NCBI RefSeq assembly: GCF_019578655.1
Contig: NC_063257.1
Location: 10,664,001-10,728,000 of the forward strand
Reading direction: 5' to 3'
DNA from: Ricinus communis
Taxonomy: Eukaryota > Streptophyta > Magnoliopsida > Malpighiales > Euphorbiaceae
DNA length: 64,000 bases
The translations under genes and the position numbers were made by a program. Positions 34,694 to 46,775 of the stretch are shown here, piece by piece. Numbering within the stretch: the stretch's first letter is position 1; each line of letters begins with the position of its first letter. The notes under the pieces are model-generated. The model searched no databases, had not been told where the DNA came from, and saw only the letters and a list, made by a program, of their open reading frames with translations.

Positions 34694-36987
34694 AGAGAAA
34701 TAGATTGTGTACCTTTAATGTAATGTCTTCATATATTGAGAGTACTGCCTCAACGTTTTCGTGATGAGTTTGCAATCGCAACTTCACCTATATAAAACCA
34801 TATAAGAAAGGAAGCAACATTATTACTAAAGAATATCAACCAACTTCCATGATAAAAAGAACCAAAGAAGACAGGGAGTCTTCTGAAGTCAAAATTCTCT
34901 AACTACACAGACTAGCATAAGACATGCCTTTTCTTCAGTATCATCAAAACGTTGGGTAAGCCTAGCAGCAACTTCTTCGGTCTCAGGAGGAGAATACTTC
35001 AAGTGATATATCCTTCCAGTAACAGGGTCTAATCTACGTCCAACCACCCTCTCAACAAGAATCTCTTCATCGACCTGCAGAAGAAAATTCACAGGTTCAA
35101 ACATAGTGGAAAGGCCGCCTAAATACCATATTGACAATCTAAAGAAGGTGAAGGAAATATCAAACAGTAATACATTAATAGGGTGCTACTCCTTTTCTTC
35201 GTTAGATTTTTCTGTTTGTTTTCTCCAAGTAATTTAATACTATAATCATGCATGAAATAATTAGTGCCAGAGATGGATGCTAGCATCTAGTGCATGTTTT
35301 CCTCCTCTCAAAATATGATAATTGACTGCAAATGCTTACTTCTAGGAGAATGAAAAGATCAGGCTGAAAGTTAAGTTCCATGAAAGCAGTAGCCTGTGAC
35401 AAACTCCTAGGGTATCCATCCAAAAGCCAACCATTTTCTTGAGCATCTGGTTGCAGCAGGCGCTCCTTCACCATCTTCACAATTGAAATCAAGGAATTAG
35501 CCATTTGAGAATGATAAACGCCAACATTTCCTTTTAAAGTAAACGAGAAAAAAGCTGTGTCGCTACCATGACAACTATTTCATTTGGGACCAATTGCCCC
35601 TTCTCCATATATTCCTTCGCTCGCTTCCCATTTTCACTCCCTGAAGCAATTTCCATTCTCAATAGATCTCCAGCAGCAATATGCACCAAACCATACTGCA
35701 TTCATCAGGAAGACTTGATTTAATCTTTTTTTCTTGACAGCAATTGAGAAATTATGTAGTAATATTGTAACCGAGAAATCATGTAGTAATGTTATAACTG
35801 ATTCTACCAACCACACAACATCACTGAGAGGGTAGAAAAAAAAAAAGATGTATCCTCAAACCCGAATTCTTAACAGATATGCCATGCTTATCCAAGTAAT
35901 GCCTATTTTGACAAGCGACCTATATGTTTAGGGCTGTTAAAAAACTGTCAAATAGTTAAGACCAGCCTGCAATGTTGAGAATTAATCAAGCACGGTATCA
36001 CTAGAAATCATATAATTGTCCATTCCACCTAGAGAGCATTTAGAACTAGCAAACTTAGAATTTTCACACGTTTTCATATCAGCAAGTGCATCATAGAATA
36101 AATATCTGATCCCCTACGAAACAGCAATTACTGTAAATGACAAAAACTCCATGCTAACATTTTTTTTTTTGGTTTCTATATGTGCAAGCATCAATAAGTA
36201 AGACTAATGTGGCAACTAATTTTAAGTAACTTGGCTTAATTGCAAAAACTTGCTCCACATTTTACTATTAATGTTTAAGGAGAAACTTCTGTTTACCGTC
36301 AAAATCTAATGAAACAACTAGATACTAGCTAATCAAGTAGAGTTTTTCAAACCTGAAAACATGACATATATTGAGTTTGACCTAGAGCGGGATTGGAGCA
36401 TTAAATGCAAGTTGATATAATCTGAAACACTTTGATGGAACTCATGAAATAAAAGCTCATTTTGATGGATGAAACACTTTGATGGAACTCATAATCGTGG
36501 CATCAAAAGCTCACTTGCTGCCATTTACAATACTATAAAAGAAATTTAAAAAAAAAAAAAAGATAAAAACTTACTTTCTTAGTAATGAGCTCGCACTGAG
36601 TACCTTTACCGGAAGCAGGAGCTCCTGAAATCATAATCTTGAGAGGCTCTGGTTTAGCTGCTGCTATTACCTGATAAATGTGCCAATAATCAAATTAAAC
36701 ACACACAGTGATATACATCATGCAATTACAAAAGCAATCAACATTAATCCGCTATTTCCGGAGCTTACCATAGTCGGATTGGGAACCACACGAGTAGATA
36801 TTAAGGCTCCTTGACGAGAAGAACGGAGAGAGAGACAACAATTGTTAGAACAACACAGATTCCCGGTTGACGATGAAAAGATCAATTTTGAAGAGGAAGT
36901 ACACGGCGGTGATTGCGGTTGCGACTTTCCTCCAACTCTAAAATTGACACCGCCGGAGGTAATTGTCGCTGCTGCTGCTGCTGCCAT
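32496..36987 (-). CDS. AMK2: Plastid adenylate kinase, AMK2-like
   Basis: Seven exons, in order of translation: 36987-36769, 36670-36575, 35695-35567, 35474-35340, 35074-34928, 34787-34713 and 32600-32496. They total 906 nt and encode 301 aa. The enzyme interconverts AMP + ATP and 2 ADP. Residues 1-about 72 are Ala/Ser-rich, as in a chloroplast transit peptide. The P-loop is GAPASGKGT (89-97), the nucleotide-binding DGYPRS motif starts at 167, and the lid region has [20 protein letters not shown] and RFDDTEEK. All match the adenylate kinase family, and the order and spacing match Arabidopsis AMK2 (283 aa). Every exon except the fifth ends at GT; exon 5 ends AAG/GCATGT, a GC-AG intron. The last intron is long (about 2.1 kb). 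The ATG at 36987 precedes a GCAGCAGC run and is the only good start. It is convergent with the CCR4-like gene. Confidence 0.9.
32716..32762. repeat. Perfect 16-bp inverted repeat in AMK2 intron 6
   Basis: GCTTTGTGCTAAAATG at 32716-32731 pairs exactly with CATTTTAGCACAAAGC at 32747-32762 around a 15-base loop. It lies in the last intron, about 115 bases from the last exon, so it would form a hairpin in the pre-mRNA close to the acceptor. No function is known to me. Confidence 0.8.
34654..34698. repeat. (AC)18 and (GA)4 microsatellite next to an AMK2 donor site
   Basis: A pure AC run occupies 34654-34690 and is followed by GAGAGAGA to 34698. On the gene strand this reads TC repeats then TG repeats beginning 15 bases after the donor of exon 6 (exon end 34713). 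Pyrimidine and TG tracts this close to a donor can influence its recognition, and the tract is expected to vary in length between individuals. Confidence 0.9.
34788..34927 (-). other. GC-AG intron of the adenylate kinase gene (140 bp)
   Basis: Exon 5 ends GAAAAG and the intron opens GCATGT at 34927; it closes TATATAG at 34788. Joining here gives EEK/VKLRL, which continues the family sequence without gap. The only GT alternatives downstream would insert extra residues or break the frame. AAG/GC is the usual context for GC-AG introns. Confidence 0.75.
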
Positions 36988-37100
36988 TTTCTTCTTATTA
37001 CTTTTTTTTGTGCCTCTCCTTTCCTTCTCTGTCTAATTAGAGAGTATTCAGTGGTCAAAGAAAGACAGAGAGCTAGAGAAGGAGGCTGTCACTGGTAAGA
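36988..37100 (-). other. Probable 5' UTR of the adenylate kinase gene
   Basis: The minus strand upstream of the ATG is purine-rich and carries AGAGA and AAGAAA stretches with no upstream ATG close by. The transcription start is presumably near 37080-37130. No splice site is needed here. Confidence 0.4.
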
Positions 37101-38080
37101 AACTAATAATTGGGATCTTCTATATAAATACACAAGGCTTGGATGGGCAAATAGGTAATTTCGAATGAGTACTAAATCACCCATGAATATATTTGTGGCG
37201 GCTTTTTTATGTTTTATGTTCTTTTTTTTTCTTTTTTGTTTTTTCAAGGCCTTCTTGGGTTGCGTCATCTCGGCTGTTGTGCTTTAAGATGTTAATTGTC
37301 AAGGCAAAACGCATAAAGGTCCTCTATTCTTAATTTTATTGACATTTGAGTCCTTAGACTTCTATTTTGGTAATTAAATTTTTATTTAACATGATGCGGT
37401 AATAAAATAGGTTATTTAGTATGACCTAGCATAATTTAAGCCTATTAAATTATAGTTCTTAGATCTCTAACTTTTAATTTTGGCTATTAAAATCTATTAT
37501 CTACTACTTGTTAAATAGGTAATAAAAATAAAAGGTTAAAAAGTAATACTATATTCTGTTTAATCTATTATTTTATAATAATAAAAGATAAAAATACGAA
37601 CATTGAAGGCACAATGATCTTATTATAGCAATCGACGTTGAATCCAAACTTCTACCAATAATAGGAACACGTAATAGTCTTTGTGCTCGCCCGCGCATAA
37701 AATAAGCTATAATAAGAAAATTTGTGATTTTTCATTGAAATAATGAAACTTACTTATTTATTGTTTGTGAAATTTCAAATGAAATAATTTGATATGTTGG
37801 GTATGAATGTGCTAAAATTTATTTTCTTCATGAATATATAATCAATTCTTCGTTGGCTTTTAATTATTCATTACTTACAAATTAGAACTAAGAAAGAAAA
37901 TGCATTATAAATCATGAAGAATCCTAACAATCACATTGTAAAATTACCACTATAAAACACCACACTACATGGTTTAGTCCTTACAAATGGGAGTGCATAA
38001 TGTATGTGTTCGTGCATAAACCAAGTGCAAAATGCAAGTGTAATTACATATCTGTTAAATTCACAAAGTTGGCCAAATAA

Positions 38081-38284
38081 GGGTGTGTTTGACATTGAAG
38101 TTGAAAAAGCGGTTTTTTCAATTTCAATTTTAATTTTATATTATTTAATTTTAAAAGATAATATATTTTTCAAAGCAAATTTAGAAAAGCAATTTGTAAA
38201 AAAATTAAAATACTAATATATTAAAATCAACAAAATTTCAAACATGCTTTTTCAACACCCAGTAAGTAATTCCAAACACGCCTT
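38081..38284 (+). mobile_element. MITE, copy B of a two-copy family (204 bp)
   Basis: It starts GGGTGTGTTTGACATTG and ends AATTCCAAACACGCCTT, so the termini are inverted repeats of about 12 bp (AAGGNGTGTTTGNNATT). The interior lines up with the copy at 15658-15870: TTGAAAAAGCG, TTTTTTCAATTTC, and AACATGCTTTTTCAACACC near the right end. Both copies have the same orientation. The flanks share a short AAAT that could be a target duplication but is not informative in AT-rich DNA. Confidence 0.65.
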
Positions 38285-39384
38285 AAATAATTTTATATAT
38301 TATTAACAACTTTATACTTATAGCTCGAAAAATAAATATTAATTTTAGTATCTCATATAATAGCCATTAATATTATACTAAAAAATATAATACAGTTGTA
38401 CATTTAAAAATATAATTCCCAAAAATTACAATAGTTAATATTTTTCCTATGGGTCTATTATTGTCCATTTCTTAATTCTTTTGGCCGGTAAGTATTTAAG
38501 CTTTTAAAAGAGAAATGTGAAGAAAAATTCCCAAAAAAAATAGGGTAAATTTTATTTTGTCGCATTTAATTTTTATAAAGATTAAAGTGCAGGGACTAAA
38601 TATATAAAAGTAAAGGGTCAATGTCAACAAAATCCAAAGTACAAGGACCTATATATCTATTTTACCTAAGATCAATATAAAATGTTGAGATCAATATGCA
38701 AGGCCATCCAATTTAGACTTTCACCATCAGCACGTGTGCAACAACATTTAAATAATATAGTTATTACTTGCTAAAATAAAATAAAAACACGTTATTATTT
38801 GCTACAATTTGTATAAAAATTGACACCTGGAAACCAACTTTTACTAGAATTATACATAAAGGTGTCATTTACATAGAAAAGATGGTGAACAATTAAAGGA
38901 AATTAAAGGATGGAAAAGGAAAAAGAAATTGTTGCCTTGTATTTAATTACAAAACAAATAATTATTAAAAGGAAGATGAATTAACTAAATTTGTGTTTTT
39001 ATTAAATTTAGAAAAATAAAAATAATAATTAACTAAATTTTGTATAAATTATAATTTTTTTATTCTAATAAATATATTTTGGACGGAAAAAATTCTAAAG
39101 TAGCAAGTAATAACTAATAAAAAGTTAATTAAAAATAATATCTTTTAGGGAACACTGCAGAATTTAATTATGTGGTTTAATCTTTTAATACAAAGGATTT
39201 TATAATACTTTCATATCGTAAGAATTAAAACGTTAACAACTTATATTTAAATTTACTAATATAAGTAATTAAATAATTATAATTTATTTATTTAGTGTTA
39301 ATTGGTTGAGATTCCACCACCATTCTATTTTTTACCAATTTTTCTTTCATTCAAGACTAGCTATGTTAATTTTTTAAAAAAATT

Positions 39385-39680
39385 TCAATGAAAAATTATC
39401 AATGTGGTTTATCGTATGTTCACTTTAAGGTATGAGATTTACTTTTTTTCATTTTGGTATCTTGTTAACAAATAACGGTCAAATTGCATGATACTGTTAG
39501 TAAGTACTGACGTGGCAGTTGAAAAAATAATAGCTATTGTTTAACACGTCAGAATCTCTTAACGGTATTATGTAATTTAGCTGTTATTTATTAATAATTA
39601 TTTTCACAAAATACTAAAGTGAAAAATAATAAACTATAGATCCTAAAATAAAAATAGGTTAAATCACAAAAGTGGTTTAA
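39385..39680. mobile_element. Palindromic MITE-like element
   Basis: The segment around TTAACAAATAACGGTCAAATTGCATGATACTG and TGACGTG at 39465-39515 pairs imperfectly with ACACGTCAGAATCTCTTAACGGT and TTAGCTGTTATTTATTAA at 39543-39594. Outer parts also pair (CACTTTAAGGT-like against ACTAAAGTGAAA). No coding frame. Ends are not sharply defined. Confidence 0.45.
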
Positions 39681-40213
39681 TGAAATTTTCTCTAAATTTT
39701 ATAGAGTTTCAATAGAAAAATAAAAAAAATAGTCTAATAATTATATATTCTTTTAAATTTTAATCAACGCCAACCAGTTTTAAATAATATAATAAAATTA
39801 TATAACTCTATACTTCATCATATATCCATAAAATTAATTTTAGAACAATTAATTTTATTTAAAATTTAATTTTAAAAATTATTAACGGTAAAATATTAAA
39901 TATAAATTGTTAACGATATAATATTTAAAATATAAAATTCTGGCTACAAAAATCAAATAACTAATGATGTCAAAAGGGTAAACGAGACTGTCAACTTTTG
40001 TAGCTTTAATCCTTTAATTAATAGACAAGATTGCGGTGGGGTTCATACCCATATATAACCAACTTACTGATCTTCAGATATTCTTTTAGGATTCTGCCGC
40101 CACCGCCTGCCTTCTCTTTTCGACCCAAAATCTTTGTTCTCTTGCCTTCTGATTTTATTTTTCTTTCATTCAGAGTGTACCAATCTCTTCTTTTGGGTGA
40201 CTGTTCAGTGGAA

Positions 40214-43200
40214 ATGGAAGTGGATGCAGGAGATGATGGACGCATTAGAACAGGTATATATATACACACGCAACATGAGGATGAGGTTATCTTCCATTAA
40301 AAGGAAAATTCAAGCTTGATTTTGCCACTTAATTGCTACTCGCTGTGTTTTTTATTGTGATGTAGGAACCTTGGGAACGGCAACAGCACATGCTTTTACA
40401 GCAGTCGTTGGTGCAGGCATATTAGCATTGCCATGGAGTGTGGCTCAATTGGGTTGGATTCTTGGATCTTTTGTTCTCGTCACCTTCGCCATTATCACTT
40501 ATTATACAGCTATCCTTCTATGTGATTGCTATAGAACTCCCGACCCACTTACAGGAAGAAGAAACTACACATATATTGATGCTGTGAGGTCACTTTTAGG
40601 TAATCCTCAAAAACATGAAGTATTCATTGCACCAATTTAACTTCTCTATTCTCTCTCCCTAATTTCTATGAAATTGAATCTTGAGATTTTTCTAATTGGC
40701 ATTGAGTAAACCATCGATTTGGTTCAAATAAGCGCAAAACGCATTTTTAGATCCTGAATTTTGCATGATCGGTTCGAATGCGTCCCTATATTTCAATTGC
40801 ATTTTGAAAAGTCCTCAAACTTTTATTTTTATTATCGATTAAATCCTTTTTTAACATTATGCTAAAGGAGTGTAATACACTCTCTATTAAACTAGAGTTT
40901 AATTCAAAAAGCTTAATATAAAAATATTAAACAATGGAAGTTAAAAAATAGAAAATTTAAAATAAATTTAAGAAAAAATCAATTTCATTTCTCCCATTGT
41001 CTACCGTCGCACATCACAATTATTGGAGTTTTATTAAGATCTAACATCACAATTATTGGAGTTTTATTAAGATCTAACAGTAATCGAAAAAATATTTTAT
41101 ATTAAGAAAATAGAAGAAAAAATTAATCATTTTTTTCTAATTTATTTGTTCTAATTTTTTATTATTTATTTTTAATTGTCTTTAATGATTTTAAATCTCT
41201 CGTTAAAAAGAGTTCAATAAAATAAAAATAAAATTTTAAAATTCTTTAAAACATAGTTGAAGTACATGGACGAATCGACCCAGACACGCAAAGTTGAGGA
41301 TCCAAAGATGGCTTATGCCTTCAATGAATATTATACTGGATAAATAAAAATCTAAGTATTGAATTTCTAATGCAACTAAATCGAAAGGGGAATTAAATCC
41401 AATGAATAACCTGAATTCAATTTTTTGGTTTAAATTTTTATTTTTATCTTGTTAGGTCTGAATTATTATTATTATTAAAGTATTTATTTTAATTTAAGGC
41501 TCTTATTTTATATATATGGCAATGTAAATATTTTATTTTATTTTATTTTATTTCTAATTTAATCAAATTACCTAAAATTTTCTTTAAACAAATGAATTTC
41601 ATACTATACTAACAATTCGATTCGGTTTAACGAAAAAAATAACCCAAAATTGAAAAAAATAAAAATTATTTAAATTTTTAGAAATTTATACTGAATCGAA
41701 CTAGTAAATAACATTAACCAAACCATATCATTAGAAGTGTTGTAACATTATCAACGATGCTCTTTATTTTAAATAATATAATTTCTATAATAAAAAAATT
41801 TTAAATATAGAAATTAAAATATTTTAATTAAGTCGAGTAGACTCATTATATTAACATTTTTATTTTTTTATTTTCATAAGTATTAAAATTTTAATATCTA
41901 TTTTTCTTTTTAATTTTTACTAATAAAAAATAAAAATTATAAATATAATTATATTAAATATATAAAAACGTATAATGTACTTATTAAATATAAAATAGAA
42001 AATGTAATTTGAATTTTTCATATATAGAAAGCTAAATTAATTTTATATTTTATATTTAAAAAATAAAAAATGTGTTAAAGTGTTTTTTTGTAATATGGCT
42101 CTTTAGATATATAATTTGACATTGAAAATGCTCTCAAGCTACTTAAAATTGAATCATTCTCTCTAATTTTTGTGATGAAATTAATTAATTACAAAAGTAC
42201 AAAAAGAGAGAGTTAATGAATACCTTTCAATTCTTGTTTTATTTGACCACTTGTTGTTTAATTTGCACAGGTCCAAGAAATGAACTTATTTGTGGTGTAC
42301 TGCAATACACACTACTTTGGGGCACAATGATTGGTTACACTGTTACAACTGCCACTAGTGTAGCGTAAGTTACTCCATAAAGATAATTCCCTTATTTTTT
42401 ATAATTACTATATATGATTAAGAAAATAAATTTATAAAAATAAAAAACCAATATTCGGCTGTATTTTATTTACAGGTCTCTATTTTTCTGAAAGTCTATT
42501 TTTTGAAAAATTAAATTTTTAAGTAAATTATTTTCCAGAAATTAAGAATTAATTGTGTTCTGTAGATAAATTAATTTTATTTATTTTTAACTAGAAATAT
42601 GATCAGTATATATTAGTCGTTATTGTGTGAGAAATAAAAAATGATAATACTTTCATTCCTTACTAAAAATATTTTAAATTTAAGAAGATAATTTGTAAAT
42701 TATGAATGAGTATATACAAGATTGTAAATATCTAATAACTAATTAAAATTAAGATTTATGTGGCTAACGATAGAAATATTATTTCCGTTAAATTTTGAAT
42801 TTTAAGATTAAACAAATAAATATGTAGATATTTTTAAAAGAAATATATATTTAAAAGATTAATAAGTAAATAATATCAATATAAACAGAAAGTTTATTAA
42901 TTTTAAGGATCAATTAGTTCATTATTTAAAAAAGAAAACTAGTTAATTTATTTATTTTTAATATAAAAATGAAAAAAATAGTAAAACACAATGCAGTTAA
43001 AAAGTATTCCATCCTACTTAGTGGATATCGCTTTATGAAATTTTCTATTTTTTAAGTGCATTTATATCATTCCAACAAATTTTTAAATTATTATATCTAT
43101 TTTTAATTATAGAAAGTAAGTGACTTGAGAGTTATATTTTTTCTTTTTAAATTTAAAAGGAAAGAAAGTGATTCTTAAATGGTTTTTAAATATATTACAT

Positions 43201-45994
43201 TATTTTTTTCTTTAATATTTTCTTTTTCTTCTTATTTATTTTTCTTTTTTTTTTATTTTATTAATAAAAAATTAACTAAAAAATAAGATAGAGAATATTG
43301 TTGAAATACACACATTTCAAGATAAGTTAAAATAGAAATTTAATTATTTATAATATAATAAAGAGAAATATAGAGAGTATTGTCCAACAAGCTCTTAAAT
43401 CATTTTTTTTTTCTATTATAGAGAGCATATGCAAAAAATAAGTTTTTAAAAAATTTTATAATTCAATCGTCCTTTTCTAGAATGACTTAAGAGTCACATT
43501 CTCTCTCATTCAATTTAAAAAGAGAGAAATTGGCTCTTAAGTATATTATGTCGTTTTTTTTTTTTACTTTTTGTAACTTTTTTCTTTAAGAGTAATATTT
43601 TCTCTTCTTACTTATTTTTTCCTTTTCTACTTTATTAATTAAAAAATTATCTGGGAAGTAAAATGGAGTCTATACATTTTAAGATAAGTTAAATTAGAAA
43701 ATTAATTATTTATCATTTATTAGAGAGTTTCTATAATTCACGGTGACTCTCTAAAATGACTTAAGAGCCGTATTCTCTCTCCTTAAATTTGAGGGAAGAG
43801 AGAAAGTGGCTCTTAATCCGTACTAATAGTTATTTTTAGTAGTTCTCTTGGATTGAAGAAGCATTTAATACACTTAATTATAGAAAAAAAAAAGTTAAAG
43901 TAGACTAAATTACTTCTATTGCAACACAAAGATAAAATAGAAAAGAAAAAATTGATGTTGCATTGGGTATATAAAAGTAATAAATAATTAAAATTTTTTT
44001 TATTTGAAAAAGAGAGAGCTAGTATGGAATCGAGGAGATATATTTTAGTATTTTTCTTTTTTAAGAGTCATCATCATTTATTCTCTTTGCTTATTTATCT
44101 CTCTTTTACTTTATTAATAAAAAATTAATTAGGAAGTAAAATAAAAAATATTATTAGAATACACACACATTTCAAGACAAGTTAAAATAAAAAATTATTT
44201 ATTTAAAATTGAACAAAGAAATGTATAAAAAATATTGTTGGAAATGCTCTTACCTGTGCCTAACTATAATTTTCTTTATTTGACGAAAAAAATCTATAAT
44301 TTAATTTATGCTAAAAGTTATATTAACACTCAATTTATCCTTAACTACTAGTATATCATTTCCCTTTTTCTTTTCTTAATTTTTGGTTTTCATTGGTTGT
44401 ATTAATCATTGTAGGACTGCAAAGAGGATAACATGTTTTCATGCAAAGGGACATGCAGCACATTGTGGGGTGTCAGGAAATCTATATATGCTGGTATTTG
44501 GAGCACTGCAAATAATTCTTTCTCAATGTCCCAACTTGGAAAAAGTGTCTATTCTTTCAGCAGTTGCTTCTCTTACATCACTTGCATATTCATCCATCGC
44601 ATTGTGTCTATCTATTGCAAAACTTGCCTCAAACCGTGAGTTTAAAGGAAGTCTCATGGTAGCTATGGGTGACAATAGCAAGGTCACTGATGCTGCATCA
44701 ACAAAAACTTGGCATGTTTTTCAAGCTCTTGGTAATGTTGCTCTTGCCTATACTTTCTCCCAGCTACTATTAGAAATTCAGGTAATTCTTTGCTTTTTAA
44801 CTAGTTATGACACTTCCAGTTTTCTTCTTTGCAAGCCTCCATTCTAGAAAGACCCTCTCTGGGCATAATTCATCACGTCTAAAAATTTGAGTTCAAAATT
44901 TTTCTTTCTTAGAAAATGAAATTTCTTTAGATTTCTTTTCTAAAGTCTTTTGACACTTAAGATCTAACTCAAACGGCAAAAATATTTATTTTTGGGAGTG
45001 AGAAGTTTCAGGTTTAAATCTTTTCGTCTTTACAGCGAGTGTAAGGAGATTACTACTCTTGTTATATAGTCCACACCTACCAGACTTCCCATAAAATCAA
45101 AAAATAAAAAGTTCTTTGCCGACTTTCCATATAAGAAAAAAAGAAAAAAATTCTTAACTAACACTATACTTTAATGGGCAATCTTAAACTCAGAATAGAT
45201 TTGAACTGAAAATATCTTTTTGGTTAATTTAGACCTTGAATTCAAACAACCGACTCTAGAGATGATTTTAGTACCACTAACCATACTTTGTTAGTTCATC
45301 AATGTTATTCCTCAACAACTTTTTCACATCAACATTGGTGTAGGACACCTTAAAGCCACATCCGCCAGAAAACAAAGTAATGAAGAAAGTTACAATGTAT
45401 GCCATTGGTGGAACAACATTGTTTTACCTATCTCTGGGATGCTTGGGCTATGCTGCATTTGGAAATGATATTCCTGGAAATATACTTGCTGGATTCTATG
45501 AACCATTTTGGCTTGTCGACATTGCCAATCTTTCCGTAGTTATACATTTGGTTGGTGCTTATCAAGTGTTTGGCCAACCAATTTTCGCTATCAATGAGAA
45601 GCTGCTTGCCTCAAAATACCCAACATCATCTTTTGCTACTACTTACACCCTCAGATTGCCATATATGAATAAGTTTGGATTTAGCTTTAGCCTAAGTAGG
45701 CTATTACTTAGAACATTTTTTGTCATTTTGACAACTGCAGTTGCAATGATGCTTCCATTTTTCAATGCAATTCTGGGTCTTCTAGGAGCTGTTTCATTTT
45801 GGCCATTAACAGTCTACTTTCCATTGAGCATGTACATGAAGCAAGCAAACATCAAGAGAGGGAGCAGTCGTTGGGTGAGTTTTCAAGCTTTGAGCTTGGT
45901 TTGTGGGATTGTCACTCTCATTTCAGGTTTAGGTTCAGTTGCTGGTATGTTAGAGAGTCTTAAGAAAGCCAAGCTATTTCACATTAATTTGTAA
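40214..45994 (+). CDS. Amino acid permease of the AAP family (AAP7/AAP8-like)
   Basis: Five exons: 40214-40253, 40366-40599, 42271-42364, 44415-44781 and 45344-45994. They total 1386 nt and encode 461 aa, the usual AAP length. The protein begins MEVDAGDDGRIRTG and continues with the hallmark TATAHAFTAVVGAGILALPW and VAQLGWILG of the amino acid/auxin permease superfamily. About ten to eleven membrane segments follow, including the conserved GYAAFGNDIPGNILAGF and VVIHLVGAYQVFGQP blocks near the C-terminal half. AAPs are plasma-membrane proton-coupled symporters for neutral and acidic amino acids. AAP7 is my best guess for the closest relative, but substrate and exact orthology cannot be read from the sequence. 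All junctions are GT-AG and keep frame. The first intron is short, the second and third are 1.7 and 2.1 kb. It is convergent with the GOT1-like gene. Confidence 0.9.
41011..41076. repeat. 33-bp perfect tandem duplication in AAP intron 2
   Basis: ACATCACAATTATTGGAGTT and the 13 bases after it occur at 41011-41043 and again, back to back, at 41044-41076. The copies are identical, so the duplication is probably recent. It is intronic and likely neutral. Confidence 0.85.
43110..44250. repeat. Diverged tandem copies in AAP intron 3
   Basis: Three to four related units occupy most of the 3' half of the intron. Anchors are GACTTAAGAGTCACATTCTC at about 43484, GACTTAAGAGCCGTATTCTC at about 43759, and a weaker GACTTGAGAGTTATATTTT at about 43122. 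A downstream block, TTTATTAATAAAAAATTAACT and relatives, recurs near 43260, 43635 and 44110, followed each time by CACATTTCAAGATAAGTTAAAAT-like sequence. Spacing is irregular (about 375 and 475 bp), so deletions have occurred. They may be remnants of one repeated mobile element. Confidence 0.65.
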
Positions 45995-46775
45995 GCTTTA
46001 TGTCAGAAATAATAATAACACAAATGGTTACTGAATTTTTCATTTAATTTTTTAATTCATTTTATTTTAATCATTCAATTTAATTTTAATTATAATTATA
46101 ATTTTATGAAGTAACTAAATTGAAAAACAATTGAAGTTAAATAATTGAAATAAAACATTAAAGTTTTATGACAAAACAAAATTTAGTACAAAATTTAATC
46201 AACAATTTCTATCATTATGTTAAAATGTTTTGAATTTGTATTGGGAGTGGAACCTGTTATAAACTTTCATTTCCTGATAGCCTTATGAGCAATAACTGTT
46301 TGACAATTGCCATTATCAAGTTTTCCACACGTATCATACAAATACAATAGATTTATTTTACTGAATTTGCTGTATCAGATAGTTGTGATGGATGATTGAA
46401 CCTGAATTTATCAATAGTACAAAACAGAGAAGCATACTAGAGATTCTGTACACATTTTCACAAGTGGAGAATCCAAAGCATATATCAGAAAGGCAATGAG
46501 CAAAGTACAACCATAATCAAGTAGATAAATGAGCCAAATCATTTTCTTTTGCTTCTTTTGCCAGTACCATGGCTATGACAGAAATAACCACTTTACTGTC
46601 ATTATCATTTTTCTGTCCTTTCTCTTGTTAGAACATTGCCTGTTATCAATAAGAACCATTTCCTATGTTCCCATATCAGGAGTAAGGAAAAAAAGAATGA
46701 AGACTTTGGTTTGTGATCTGTCGGTATGCTGTAGTCACTGCAAAAAGGTTGGCAATCCATTGCTAAGATCCAGAG

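Larger units (their letters stand above)
37101..40150. other. AT-rich intergenic DNA with MITEs, divergent promoters
   Basis: This is the shared upstream region of the adenylate kinase (leftwards) and the permease (rightwards). No gene was recognised. It contains MITE copy B (38081-38284) and a palindromic element at about 39385-39680. Promoter elements could not be identified securely. Confidence 0.6.

Noticed and set aside
34889..34927. Read-through of AMK2 exon 5 past the GC donor
   Set aside because: It would add about a dozen residues ([12 protein letters not shown]) and stop, losing the conserved C-terminal part coded by the next two exons.
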